This document shows positions 7,005-14,762 of a DNA stretch of 40,807 nt, in pieces. The notes beneath the pieces are model-generated. The model worked only from the letters and a program-made list of their open reading frames with translations. It was not told the origin of the DNA and made no database searches. Within the stretch, counting starts at the first letter, position 1. Each line of letters begins with the position of its first letter. This DNA comes from Roseovarius gahaiensis (GTDB lineage: Bacteria > Pseudomonadota > Alphaproteobacteria > Rhodobacterales > Rhodobacteraceae): positions 1-40,807 of the forward strand of contig NZ_JAAORB010000027.1 of the NCBI RefSeq assembly GCF_011601345.1, written 5' to 3'. The position numbers and the translations under genes are program-made.

Positions 7005-7481
7005 ATGATCTTGACGCACCGTGCTTTGATTGTCCTTGCCGCTGCCGGATCGGCCCTGCTGATGGTGGGCGCATTTGGTTTTCAGCACATCGGTGGCATG
7101 CCGCCGTGTAAACTGTGCCTGTGGCAACGCTATCCGCACGTGGCCGCCATCGTGATTGGGCTCGTGGCGTTTGCCCTGCCCCGCGCGTCGCTTGCCCTTG
7201 CAGGCGCCGTTGCCGCGCTGACCACCACCGGGATTGCGTTTTATCATACTGGCGTTGAACGCGCTTGGTGGGCTGGTCCGTCCTCGTGCAGCTCGACCAG
7301 CCCCGCCGGTGTGAGCACGGATGCCCTGTTTGATCAGATCATGGCCGCGCCCGTCATTCGCTGTGACGAAGTCCCGTGGGAGATGTTCGGCCTGTCGATG
7401 GCCAGTTGGAACATGCTGGCCTCGCTTGGTCTGGCGGTGGTCTGGCTTGCCGCTGCATGGCGCATCCGCAAACAAGCCTGA
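7005..7481 (+). CDS. dsbB: Disulfide bond formation protein B (DsbB family, 158 aa)
   Basis: A four-helix inner-membrane protein that re-oxidises the periplasmic DsbA and passes electrons to quinone. The first cysteine pair is Cys35-x-x-Cys38 (PPCKLCLWQRYPH) just after helix 1. The second periplasmic pair is Cys95 and Cys120 (SSCSS... and VIRCDEVPW). Helices lie near 5-25, 46-60, 64-82 and 135-152. AGGGAG at 6990-6995 precedes the ATG. It lies just after the yqaA-like gene. The length is in the short range of the alphaproteobacterial DsbB branch. Confidence 0.88.
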   Translation: MILTHRALIVLAAAGSALLMVGAFGFQHIGGMPPCKLCLWQRYPHVAAIVIGLVAFALPRASLALAGAVAALTTTGIAFYHTGVERAWWAGPSSCSSTSPAGVSTDALFDQIMAAPVIRCDEVPWEMFGLSMASWNMLASLGLAVVWLAAAWRIRKQA

Positions 7482-7523
7482 CACGCTCAAATCTGGCGTA
7501 TCCCCGTCACGTCGGCCAGCAGT

Positions 7524-7952
7524 TCAGCCACCGGCCTTGCGTGTATTCAACAACAGGCTGGTTTCCGAACTGGATATGCCATCGAATTTGCGGATCTGCG
7601 CCAGCGTCGCATCCAGAGCCTCCAATGTATCGGTGCCGATTTCCACGATCAGATCCCACCGTCCGTTCGTGGTATGCACCGCCCGCACTGCGCTTAACCC
7701 ATTGAGTTGGCGAATAATGCGATCCGCGCCGCGGCCTTCGATTCCGATCATCATCAGCCCGCGCACCGGATCGCGCGCCGTATCACCGCGCAAAACCACG
7801 CTGAATCCGACGATTTCGCCCGACTGTTTCAGCCGTTCCATCCGGCCCCTGACCGTGCTTCGCGACACCCCCAAACGGGTCGCCAGATCCGACAGAGACG
7901 CCCGTGCATCATGACGCAGGGCCGAGATTAACTTGCGGTCTGTTTCATCCAT
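7524..7952 (-). CDS. Lrp/AsnC-family transcriptional regulator (142 aa)
   Basis: N-terminal helix-turn-helix (DRKLISALRHDARASLSDLA, then RLGVSRSTVRGRMERL) followed by the AsnC effector/oligomerisation domain (the VRAVHTTNGRWDLIVEI strand-loop, C-terminal ETSLLL). The start at 7952 gives the canonical MDETDRKL opening; an ATG ten codons upstream is less likely. It is divergent from the arginase gene with 118 bases between, so it most likely controls the arginase/ornithine cyclodeaminase operon in response to arginine or ornithine, as Lrp-type activators of arginine catabolism do elsewhere. The effector is inferred. Confidence 0.88.
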   Translation of the reverse strand: MDETDRKLISALRHDARASLSDLATRLGVSRSTVRGRMERLKQSGEIVGFSVVLRGDTARDPVRGLMMIGIEGRGADRIIRQLNGLSAVRAVHTTNGRWDLIVEIGTDTLEALDATLAQIRKFDGISSSETSLLLNTRKAGG

Positions 7953-8070
7953 AACGGCAATATACCTTATCAGTTTGATCAATTAACCACCAATTAGTGC
8001 AATTTGACGGCTGTCACTCAACCTATTTTGCAACAATTTTTAGATATCTTCACATTACAGAGCGATCCTC
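7953..8070. promoter_or_regulatory. Divergent AT-rich control region between the Lrp-type regulator and arginase
   Basis: 118 bases, markedly A/T-richer than its surroundings, with repeated CAATT/AATTG-type words (for example around 7978-8010 and 8030-8045). Such AT-rich, loosely palindromic tracts are typical binding sites of Lrp-family octamers. I cannot place the promoters or operator exactly. Confidence 0.45.
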
Positions 8071-9000
8071 ATGACGCCAGAAACCTGCATCCTGATCGGC
8101 GCGCCGGTCGATAGTGGCAAAGCCAGACCCGGGTGCCTGATGGGCCCCGACGCGTATCGCGTGGCCGGTCTTGGCGCGGCGCTTGCCGATCTGGGGCACA
8201 GCGTCTGCGACCTTGGCAACCTGTCGCCCGAACCGTGTGACACCCAAACCGATCTACCGGCCCATATACACGCACCGTCGCAAACCATCGGCTGGACTCA
8301 AGCCATTGCCAAAACAGCGGAAAGCGCCATGCGCGATGGCCTGCCAATTTTTCTGGGTGGCGATCACAGCCTGTCCTTGGGCTCTGTTCCGGGGGTTGCG
8401 GCCCATTCCGCAAAGATTGGCAAACCGCAGTTTGTGCTCTGGCTGGACGCCCATAGCGATTTTCACACGCCGCACAGCACCAGTTCAGGCAACCTGCACG
8501 GCACACCCTTGGCCTATGCCACCGGAGCCGACGGGTTTTGCGGCTTTCCGCAGGTCTGCGCCCCGATCCCCGAAGATCATATTTGCATTCTGGGCTTGCG
8601 GTCGGTCGATCCGGCCGAACGCGACAGGCTGCAAAACTCGCGCATCGTGACACATGACATGCGCCAAATCGACGAAACCGGCATCGCCAAACCGCTGGCG
8701 GGCTTTCTGGATCGCGTGGCCAAAGCGGGCGGCGCGCTGCATGTGTCGCTTGATGTTGATTTTCTGGACCCGGTCATCGCCCCCGCTGTCGGCACCACGG
8801 TTCCCGGCGGGGCCACCTTACGCGAGGCGCATCTGGTGATGGAGATGATCTGCGATAGCGGCTTGATGACCTCGCTCGATCTGGTCGAACTTAACCCGTT
8901 TCTGGATGAGCGTGGGCGCACAGCGCAGGTCATGGTCGATCTTGCGGCCTCCGCCCTTGGTCGTCGTGTTTTTGATCGCCCCACACAAGCCTTTGCGTAA
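8071..9000 (+). CDS. rocF: Arginase (309 aa)
   Basis: Hydrolyses L-arginine to ornithine and urea with a dinuclear manganese centre. Visible metal ligands: His99 in GGDHS, Asp126, His128 and Asp130 in LDAHSDFH, and Asp228/Asp230 in SLDVDFLDP. Substrate-loop residues HSTSSGNLHG (135-144) follow, and Glu273 in LVELNP is in place. Length and order of motifs fit true arginase rather than agmatinase. Ornithine cyclodeaminase starts 13 bases downstream, so the pair converts arginine to proline. The upstream divergent Lrp-type gene is the presumed regulator. Confidence 0.93.
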   Translation: MTPETCILIGAPVDSGKARPGCLMGPDAYRVAGLGAALADLGHSVCDLGNLSPEPCDTQTDLPAHIHAPSQTIGWTQAIAKTAESAMRDGLPIFLGGDHSLSLGSVPGVAAHSAKIGKPQFVLWLDAHSDFHTPHSTSSGNLHGTPLAYATGADGFCGFPQVCAPIPEDHICILGLRSVDPAERDRLQNSRIVTHDMRQIDETGIAKPLAGFLDRVAKAGGALHVSLDVDFLDPVIAPAVGTTVPGGATLREAHLVMEMICDSGLMTSLDLVELNPFLDERGRTAQVMVDLAASALGRRVFDRPTQAFA

Positions 9001-9013
9001 AAAGGATACTCCT

Positions 9014-10072
9014 ATGCCCGCAACACCCCCTTCCGACAAGGCCCTCGTGCCCTTCGTCTCGGTCGAGAACATGATGAAACTTGTGCACCATATCGGGATT
9101 GAACCGATGTTGCGCGGCTTGGCCGATTATATCGAACAGGATTTCCGCCGGTGGGATTTGTTCGACAAGACCCCGCGTATCGCCAGCCATTCCACCGAGG
9201 GCGTGATCGAACTAATGCCCACATCGGATGGGGAAGTTTACGGGTTCAAATATGTCAACGGCCACCCCAAGAACACCCGTAACGGGCTGCAAACCGTCAC
9301 CGCCTTTGGCCTGCTGGCCGATGTCAGCAACGGCTATCCGGTGCTTTTGTCGGAAATGACCGTGCTGACAGCGCTGCGCACTGCGGCCACCTCGGGCATG
9401 GTGGCCAAGCACCTTGCGCCCAAAGGGGCCGATACCATGGCGATGATCGGCAACGGCGCGCAATCGGAATTCCAAAGCCTTGCGATGAAAGCGATCTGTG
9501 GCCTGACATCCGTGCGCCTGTGGGATATTGACCCCGCCGCCACGCATAAAACGGCACACAATCTCAAGGGCTTGGGACTGAATGTTCATGTATGCGACAG
9601 CGCCGAATCCGCGATGGAAGGCGCACAGATCATCACCACCTGCACCGCCGACAAACAATATGCCACGATCCTGACCGACAACATGATCGGCAGTGGTGTG
9701 CATATCAACGCCATCGGCGGTGATTGCCCCGGCAAGACCGAACTGGCCCCCGGCGTGCTGCACCGCAGTGACATCTTCGTGGAATACCCCGAACAAACCC
9801 GGATAGAGGGCGAGATTCAGCAACTGCCCCCCGATCATCCCGTGACGCAAATCTGGGAGGTGATCAACGGCACCAAGCCCGGTCGCACCAGCGCAGGCCA
9901 AATCATCCTGTTTGACAGCGTCGGCTTTGCGATCGAAGATTTCAGCGCCCTGCGCTATGTCCGCGATCATATCGGCGGCACCGATCTGTATCTGCCGCTA
10001 GACCTGCTGGCCGATCCAGACGATCCGCGCGACCTGTTCGGCATGGTGCAACGGGCCGCGCCAGTGGCTTAG
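9014..10072 (+). CDS. Ornithine cyclodeaminase (352 aa)
   Basis: Converts ornithine to proline and ammonia using bound NAD. The ornithine cyclodeaminase/mu-crystallin fold is seen in GFKYVNGHPKNTRNGLQTV near 76-95 (substrate-binding Lys), the nucleotide-binding loop AMIGNGAQSEFQ near 145-156, DIDPAAT, and the catalytic Asp region INAIGGDCPGKTEL near 232-245. The start at 9014 has AAAGGA at 9001-9006. It is the second gene of the arginase operon. Its last four bases overlap, tail to tail, the end of the dehydrogenase gene on the other strand. Confidence 0.92.
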   Translation: MPATPPSDKALVPFVSVENMMKLVHHIGIEPMLRGLADYIEQDFRRWDLFDKTPRIASHSTEGVIELMPTSDGEVYGFKYVNGHPKNTRNGLQTVTAFGLLADVSNGYPVLLSEMTVLTALRTAATSGMVAKHLAPKGADTMAMIGNGAQSEFQSLAMKAICGLTSVRLWDIDPAATHKTAHNLKGLGLNVHVCDSAESAMEGAQIITTCTADKQYATILTDNMIGSGVHINAIGGDCPGKTELAPGVLHRSDIFVEYPEQTRIEGEIQQLPPDHPVTQIWEVINGTKPGRTSAGQIILFDSVGFAIEDFSALRYVRDHIGGTDLYLPLDLLADPDDPRDLFGMVQRAAPVA

Positions 10073-11214
10073 GCCGCCTGCTCCAACACGGCGATCAAGT
10101 CTGCCTGTGACAGCTCAACCGGGTTGCCCTTCATCGACGAGGCGGCCAATGCAGCCTCGGCCAATGTCGCGTAATCGCCAGAGTGCACCCCCATCTCAGC
10201 CAGCCCCGGCAGCCCGGAGCGCGCCGACCAATCGGCCAGTGCTTGGGTCGCTTCGTCCGGCGCGCACTCGAACGCCTGCGCGATCCAGCCGCGAATTTCG
10301 GCCAAGCGCGTTGCCAGTTCCCCCGTCGCGCCCTGTGCGTTGCGCTGCAACACAAAGGGCAACAAGCGCCCGCAGACCGCCCCATGGGGCGCGCCTGTCA
10401 GCCCGCCAATCGGCCCGGCCAAGCCATGCACCGCGCCAAGCCCGGCATTGGCAAGGGCCAGCCCGCCGCACAGGCTCACCCAAGCCATCTCGTCGCGGGC
10501 ATTGGGGGTTTCACCTTGCATCAGTGCCTTGAGCGCCACCAGCCCGCGCGGGATGGCATCACGGCACAGAGCATCGGTCAGCGGGTTGGCCTTGCGGCAG
10601 ATATACGGCTCGATCACCTGCGTGATCGCGTCCAAACCGCTGGCTAGCGTCACAAGGCATGGCGCATCATCGGTCAGGGCCGGGTCGATGATCGCCAGAT
10701 CGGCCAGCATCCGATTGTCGCGCAGCGACACCTTGCGCCCGGCTGTCGGCACGCCGATCACCGCATTCTTGGTCACCTCGGCCCCGGTCCCGGCGGTGGT
10801 GGGCAAAGCCACGAACGGCAGTGGCGCATGATCCAACGGCAGGCCCTGCCCCACGACCTCAAGGTGATCCACAAGCGGCCGGGTGGCCGGGACAAGTGCG
10901 GCAATCGCCTTGCCGGCATCAATCACCGCCCCGCCGCCAAGGGCCACAACCACCTGTGCCTTGGCCGCGCGCGCCGCTGCAACGCCCTGTTCGATCAAGG
11001 CGACATCGGGTTCAGACCGGCAGGAAAACAGCGTGACCCCCGCCCCGGCCTGCCCCAACGCAGTGCGCAACCACGTGGACCGGTCGGCGTTGCCACCAAC
11101 CACCAGAAGCACGTTGCGCCCATAGCCAAGCACAGCGCCAGCCGCGTCTTGTGCCGCACCGCGACCAAAGCGAATATCACCTGCGGTCAGGAACCCGAAG
11201 TTCGGTAATGTCAT
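10069..11214 (-). CDS. Iron-containing alcohol dehydrogenase family protein (381 aa)
   Basis: Group III (iron) ADH fold: GGNADR and VVVALGGGAVIDAGKAIA form the NAD-binding part, with TTAGTGAEVTKNAVI in the active-site region. At the metal site, the usual Asp-x-x-x-His is DAITQ, so one His ligand is Gln. In the VHGLAGPIGG...APHG block the two metal-binding histidines remain but the middle catalytic-relay His is Gly. This divergent variant is one I remember from other Proteobacteria. The substrate is unknown and iron dependence is doubtful. I prefer the ATG at 11214 (MTLPNFGFL); an ATG four codons upstream is possible. Convergent with the ornithine cyclodeaminase gene. Confidence 0.82.
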   Translation of the reverse strand: MTLPNFGFLTAGDIRFGRGAAQDAAGAVLGYGRNVLLVVGGNADRSTWLRTALGQAGAGVTLFSCRSEPDVALIEQGVAAARAAKAQVVVALGGGAVIDAGKAIAALVPATRPLVDHLEVVGQGLPLDHAPLPFVALPTTAGTGAEVTKNAVIGVPTAGRKVSLRDNRMLADLAIIDPALTDDAPCLVTLASGLDAITQVIEPYICRKANPLTDALCRDAIPRGLVALKALMQGETPNARDEMAWVSLCGGLALANAGLGAVHGLAGPIGGLTGAPHGAVCGRLLPFVLQRNAQGATGELATRLAEIRGWIAQAFECAPDEATQALADWSARSGLPGLAEMGVHSGDYATLAEAALAASSMKGNPVELSQADLIAVLEQAA

Positions 11215-11283
11215 GCTGTGCCTCATTATTCATGTGGCCCACCTTGTCGCATGCGCAGAGGACAGGGGAAAGCACCACAAACC

Positions 11284-11311
11284 AAAGGCCGCCCCCGAAA
11301 GAGCGGCCTTT
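11284..11311. terminator. Hairpin terminator after the TRAP operon
   Basis: A 9-bp perfect stem (11284-11292 with 11303-11311) with a 10-base loop. Read on the minus strand, it follows the dctM stop and is trailed by a short T-containing run. It can also act on the plus strand (TTTT at its 3' side). Confidence 0.65.
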
Positions 11312-11345
11312 TACGAGTTTGCATCCGGTTTCTGGCCCGGACGTC

Positions 11346-13697
11346 CTACCCGATCAGCGAGGGCACAATCGTGACAATCTCGGGGAAGAACCACAGGATC
11401 GCCAAGCCCAGCACTTGGATCAGCACGAAAGGCGCCACGCCGCGGTAGATATGGCCTGTTGTCACCTCTTTCGGGGCCACCCCGCGCAGGTAGAACAAGG
11501 CAAAGCCAAACGGCGGCGTCAAAAAGCTGGTTTGCAGGTTCACCGCGATCATGATCGTCACCCATTTCGGATCGAAGGTGCCGCCATAGATGACCGGCCC
11601 GACGATTGGCACAACGATGTAGATGATCTCTAGGAAATCCAGAACAAAGCCAAGCACGAACAGCACCAGCATCACGACCAGGAACACTTTGTATTCGTTG
11701 TCAAAGCTGCGCAGGAATTGCTGGATATAATGCTCACCCCCGAATGAGATGACCACAAGGTTCAATAGCTGCGAGCCGATCAGGATGGTGAACACCATCG
11801 AGGTGACCTTGGCCGTTTCACGGACCACCGGCGTCAGGATACCGCCCGAGAACAGAACCCAGCAGGAATACAGCAAGCCAAAAGCGGCATAGAGATAGGC
11901 GGCATAGGCCCCGAAGAATGCCAGCCAGCTTTCCAGCGGCACGTCATCATTGTTGATCCGCAAGTCAAAGTTGATGCCCAGCAAGATTGCGACGATGATT
12001 GCGAAGGTCGACCAGATGATCACCATGGCCGAACGGTCGATATCCTTCAGCCGGCGATAGGCCGCCAACATGATCGCCCCACCCGCACCAAGCGCCGCAG
12101 CCGGCGTTGGGTTGGTGATCCCGCCAAGGATCGACCCCAACACCGCCACGATCAGAACCAAGGGCGGAAAGACCACGCGGATCAGATCGTTTTGCGCAAG
12201 GCGCTTGGCCGCGTGGGTGCAGCCATAAAGCGCCATGGCATAGGGTATCGCTAGGATCACCAAAGACAGGCCCGAACTGGTCGATGGTGCAATCAGCACG
12301 ATATCGGCCAAAAGTCCTAGAACGATCCCCAAGCCACCGATCAAAAGCGGCGCGGGCGGTGACGACGGGCTGACCCCGCGCGCCACCGCAAGGATCAGCG
12401 CCAAGATCAACATGATCGTCGCAACTCCGGTGCCAATCGGTGCGGCATTGGCCTCTTTCTCGACGACAAGCTCGGCGATCTGTTCGGGGCTCAGGCGTGT
12501 GCTTTCTTCCTGCCCACCGGCCTCATCAATGGCGGCTTTCTGGGCCACGGCATCATCCCAAGCGTCTTGGCCATGCAGCTCGATCATCGACGCCTTGCAT
12601 TCATCCCCGACATTTGTGCGCAATTCTGCGGACTCGCCCCGGTCGGTAAAGCTGTCGACCTGCAAGTTTTGCGAGCCGATGATGTTCACCTGACCCAAAA
12701 GCAGCATACCCGCGATCAGCGCCACAGGCACACCAAGGAACCATGTGAACGCCTCGCCGCGCGTGACGGCCTCACTGTTTGGGCTGCCCAGTTCAACGGC
12801 GGGTGCGCGTTTGGGATTAAACAGCGCGTAGCCGAATGCATAAAGAGCATACAGCAGCGCCAGCAATATCCCCGGCAACAGCGCCGCCTGGAACAATGTC
12901 CCCACAGACACAACCGCCGGTTCCCCAAGATAGGTCAAAGCATCCGTGCACCCTGCCGTCTGCGCCCGCGCTTCCTGAGCTGACGAATACAAATCACCCG
13001 CCAACGTGCCCAGCAAAACGATTACGATCGACGGCGGGATAATCTGCCCCAAGGTGCCGCTGGCCGCGATCACGCCGGTGGCGATCGTAGGGCTGTAATT
13101 GTTGCGCAACATGGTGGGCAGGCTCAGCAGGCCCATGGTCACAACCGTGGCCCCCACGATGCCGGTCGACGCCGCCAGAAACGCACCGACAACCACAACC
13201 GACACGGCCAGGCCACCCGGCAGCGGGCCAAACACCCGCGCCATGGTCGTCAGCAGGTCGTTGGCGATCTTCGAGCGCTCAAGCGTGATGCCCATCAAAA
13301 CGAACATCAAAACCGCAAGCAGCGTTTCAATCGATTGCCCCGCCAGCACACGTTCGTTGATCCGGTTGACAACGAAGCTGACGTTGCGGTCAAGAGCGAA
13401 TTCCCAGCCTTGCGGGAACACAGGCTCACCTATTCGAGGCAAGTCGGGATATCGGAAGGTCGATATGGTCTCGGGGCGAACGCCCGTTCCCACAAGCGAA
13501 TTATAGGCTTGGCTGGAAGTATCAATCGCCTGATGGATCAACAGCCCGGCGCTGTCCATCGCCGCGATGATCCCGAATGAGATAACCCCCGCGCCACCAA
13601 TGGCAAAGGCCACCGGAAAGCCCGACAAGATCCCCCCGAAGAGGCACAAAAAGACGATGATCAGGCCGATCTCGACGCCGTCAAGTCCGAATAACAT
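11346..13697 (-). CDS. dctM: TRAP transporter large permease DctM, extended form (783 aa)
   Basis: Membrane subunit of a tripartite ATP-independent periplasmic transporter that drives uptake with an ion gradient. The DctM core is clear: LFGGILSGFPVAFAIGG near 19-35, the STGIVGATVVTMGLLSLP region at 178-194, and SGTLGQIIPPSIVIVLLG at 213-230. Ordinary DctM is about 430 residues. Here extra segments occur: an extramembrane insert around 50-125, a hydrophilic acidic segment at about 341-420, and additional helices before the core resumes with GFVLDFLEIIYIVVPI and SFLTPPFGFALFYLRG near the C-terminus. Large DctM of this type accompany TakP-like binding proteins. Start 13697, 14 bases after dctQ. 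Confidence 0.88.
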   Translation of the reverse strand: MLFGLDGVEIGLIIVFLCLFGGILSGFPVAFAIGGAGVISFGIIAAMDSAGLLIHQAIDTSSQAYNSLVGTGVRPETISTFRYPDLPRIGEPVFPQGWEFALDRNVSFVVNRINERVLAGQSIETLLAVLMFVLMGITLERSKIANDLLTTMARVFGPLPGGLAVSVVVVGAFLAASTGIVGATVVTMGLLSLPTMLRNNYSPTIATGVIAASGTLGQIIPPSIVIVLLGTLAGDLYSSAQEARAQTAGCTDALTYLGEPAVVSVGTLFQAALLPGILLALLYALYAFGYALFNPKRAPAVELGSPNSEAVTRGEAFTWFLGVPVALIAGMLLLGQVNIIGSQNLQVDSFTDRGESAELRTNVGDECKASMIELHGQDAWDDAVAQKAAIDEAGGQEESTRLSPEQIAELVVEKEANAAPIGTGVATIMLILALILAVARGVSPSSPPAPLLIGGLGIVLGLLADIVLIAPSTSSGLSLVILAIPYAMALYGCTHAAKRLAQNDLIRVVFPPLVLIVAVLGSILGGITNPTPAAALGAGGAIMLAAYRRLKDIDRSAMVIIWSTFAIIVAILLGINFDLRINNDDVPLESWLAFFGAYAAYLYAAFGLLYSCWVLFSGGILTPVVRETAKVTSMVFTILIGSQLLNLVVISFGGEHYIQQFLRSFDNEYKVFLVVMLVLFVLGFVLDFLEIIYIVVPIVGPVIYGGTFDPKWVTIMIAVNLQTSFLTPPFGFALFYLRGVAPKEVTTGHIYRGVAPFVLIQVLGLAILWFFPEIVTIVPSLIG

Positions 13698-13711
13698 GTG
13701 GTCCTGTCCCT

Positions 13712-14638
13712 TTAATGAGTGCCCTCAAAGGCTTCTTCACCCTCGCCAAGGCTATCCTTGTCGAGATATTTACCGGCACTGTCCTCGCCCTCTTTCCATT
13801 CCAGATAAGAGCGATAGAAAAACGCGATCGCATGTAGGAAAATCATTGCGGCGAAGGCCACCAGCAAGATTTTAAACAGGAAATAGCCGTTAAACCCGTT
13901 GGGCGAAAAGCCGATCGTTTCGACGTTCCAGCGCAGGGCGCGGGATTTCAAAAGCAACCGATCGAGGGTGTCGCTGGCGGATGGGTTTGGCACAATCAGA
14001 TGGCGCCACATGAAGAACCAGCCATAAAACCAGATCAGCACCGCCATCGGCATCATGAACACAAGCGATCCGATCATGTCGATCATCTTCTTGGTCCGAA
14101 AGCGCACGGCGGAATAGACCAGATCAACGCGCACATGCCCGCCCTGCACAAACGTATAAGTCGCGCAAAGAGTGACCACCAAGGCATTGTAAAGCTTCAG
14201 TTCTTCGGCCCACCAGCTGATGTCCATTTCCAGCGGGATACCAAAGCCGATCACGATATCCGGCCGCGCAAAGATGCGTTGCAGAAACACGATGATGATC
14301 TGCTGGACCACCATCAACAACCCGGCCCAAGCAAAAAAGCGGCCAACCGTGTTTGCAAATCCTTCCAGCACACGAACACAGCCCCACATGAAGCTGTTTT
14401 TCCAAAACCCGACGGCTGTGATCACAAGAAACGTCGTAAAGATGACGAAAAAGAACTCAACCGACCCGCCGTAATAGACAAAGCGCATGATCGCGGTCTT
14501 GTCGGACCAGTCCAGCCATAGCTGCGGATGCGTCAGGGCATAGCCCAGATTGTAGAAGGCGTAGCCGATTCCACTGAACAACCCAACGATCATATCAACC
14601 AAGGCACCAAAGGCTCCGGTCGAGGCTGTTTCATCCAT
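13712..14638 (-). CDS. dctQ: TRAP transporter small permease DctQ, extended form (308 aa)
   Basis: Four core helices of a DctQ protein are visible (around VEFFFVIFTTFLVITAVGF, FFAWAGLLMVVQQIIIVF, LYNALVVTLCATYTFVQGGHVRVDL and MIGSLVFMMPMAVLIWFYGWF), with the conserved HVRVD motif. At 308 residues it is clearly longer than common DctQ (about 160-200), with an N-terminal extension of about 75 residues and an extra C-terminal helix plus an acidic tail. The ATG at 14638 is preceded by AAGGA; an upstream ATG at 14680 is less likely. Middle gene of the operon. Confidence 0.85.
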   Translation of the reverse strand: MDETASTGAFGALVDMIVGLFSGIGYAFYNLGYALTHPQLWLDWSDKTAIMRFVYYGGSVEFFFVIFTTFLVITAVGFWKNSFMWGCVRVLEGFANTVGRFFAWAGLLMVVQQIIIVFLQRIFARPDIVIGFGIPLEMDISWWAEELKLYNALVVTLCATYTFVQGGHVRVDLVYSAVRFRTKKMIDMIGSLVFMMPMAVLIWFYGWFFMWRHLIVPNPSASDTLDRLLLKSRALRWNVETIGFSPNGFNGYFLFKILLVAFAAMIFLHAIAFFYRSYLEWKEGEDSAGKYLDKDSLGEGEEAFEGTH

Positions 14639-14710
14639 AAGCTGAATCCTTGGTTGTTTGAAAGCTGATGTCTGGCGCACACCGGATCATGTGTTGCGCG
14701 CACAGACTAC

Positions 14711-14743
14711 CCCGTGCCCCGGCTTAGATAGCAGGGGCACGGG
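14711..14743 (-). promoter_or_regulatory. Strong intercistronic hairpin between the binding protein and DctQ genes
   Basis: A perfect 10-bp GC-rich stem (14711-14720 with 14734-14743) and a 13-base loop, located 20 bases after the end of the binding-protein gene (minus strand) and lacking a U-tract. In TRAP and ABC operons such hairpins protect the 3' end of the binding-protein mRNA and make it more abundant than the permease mRNA, so I read it as an mRNA-stabilising or partial-termination element. Confidence 0.55.
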
Positions 14744-14762
14744 TCTTATGAGACATCTAAGA

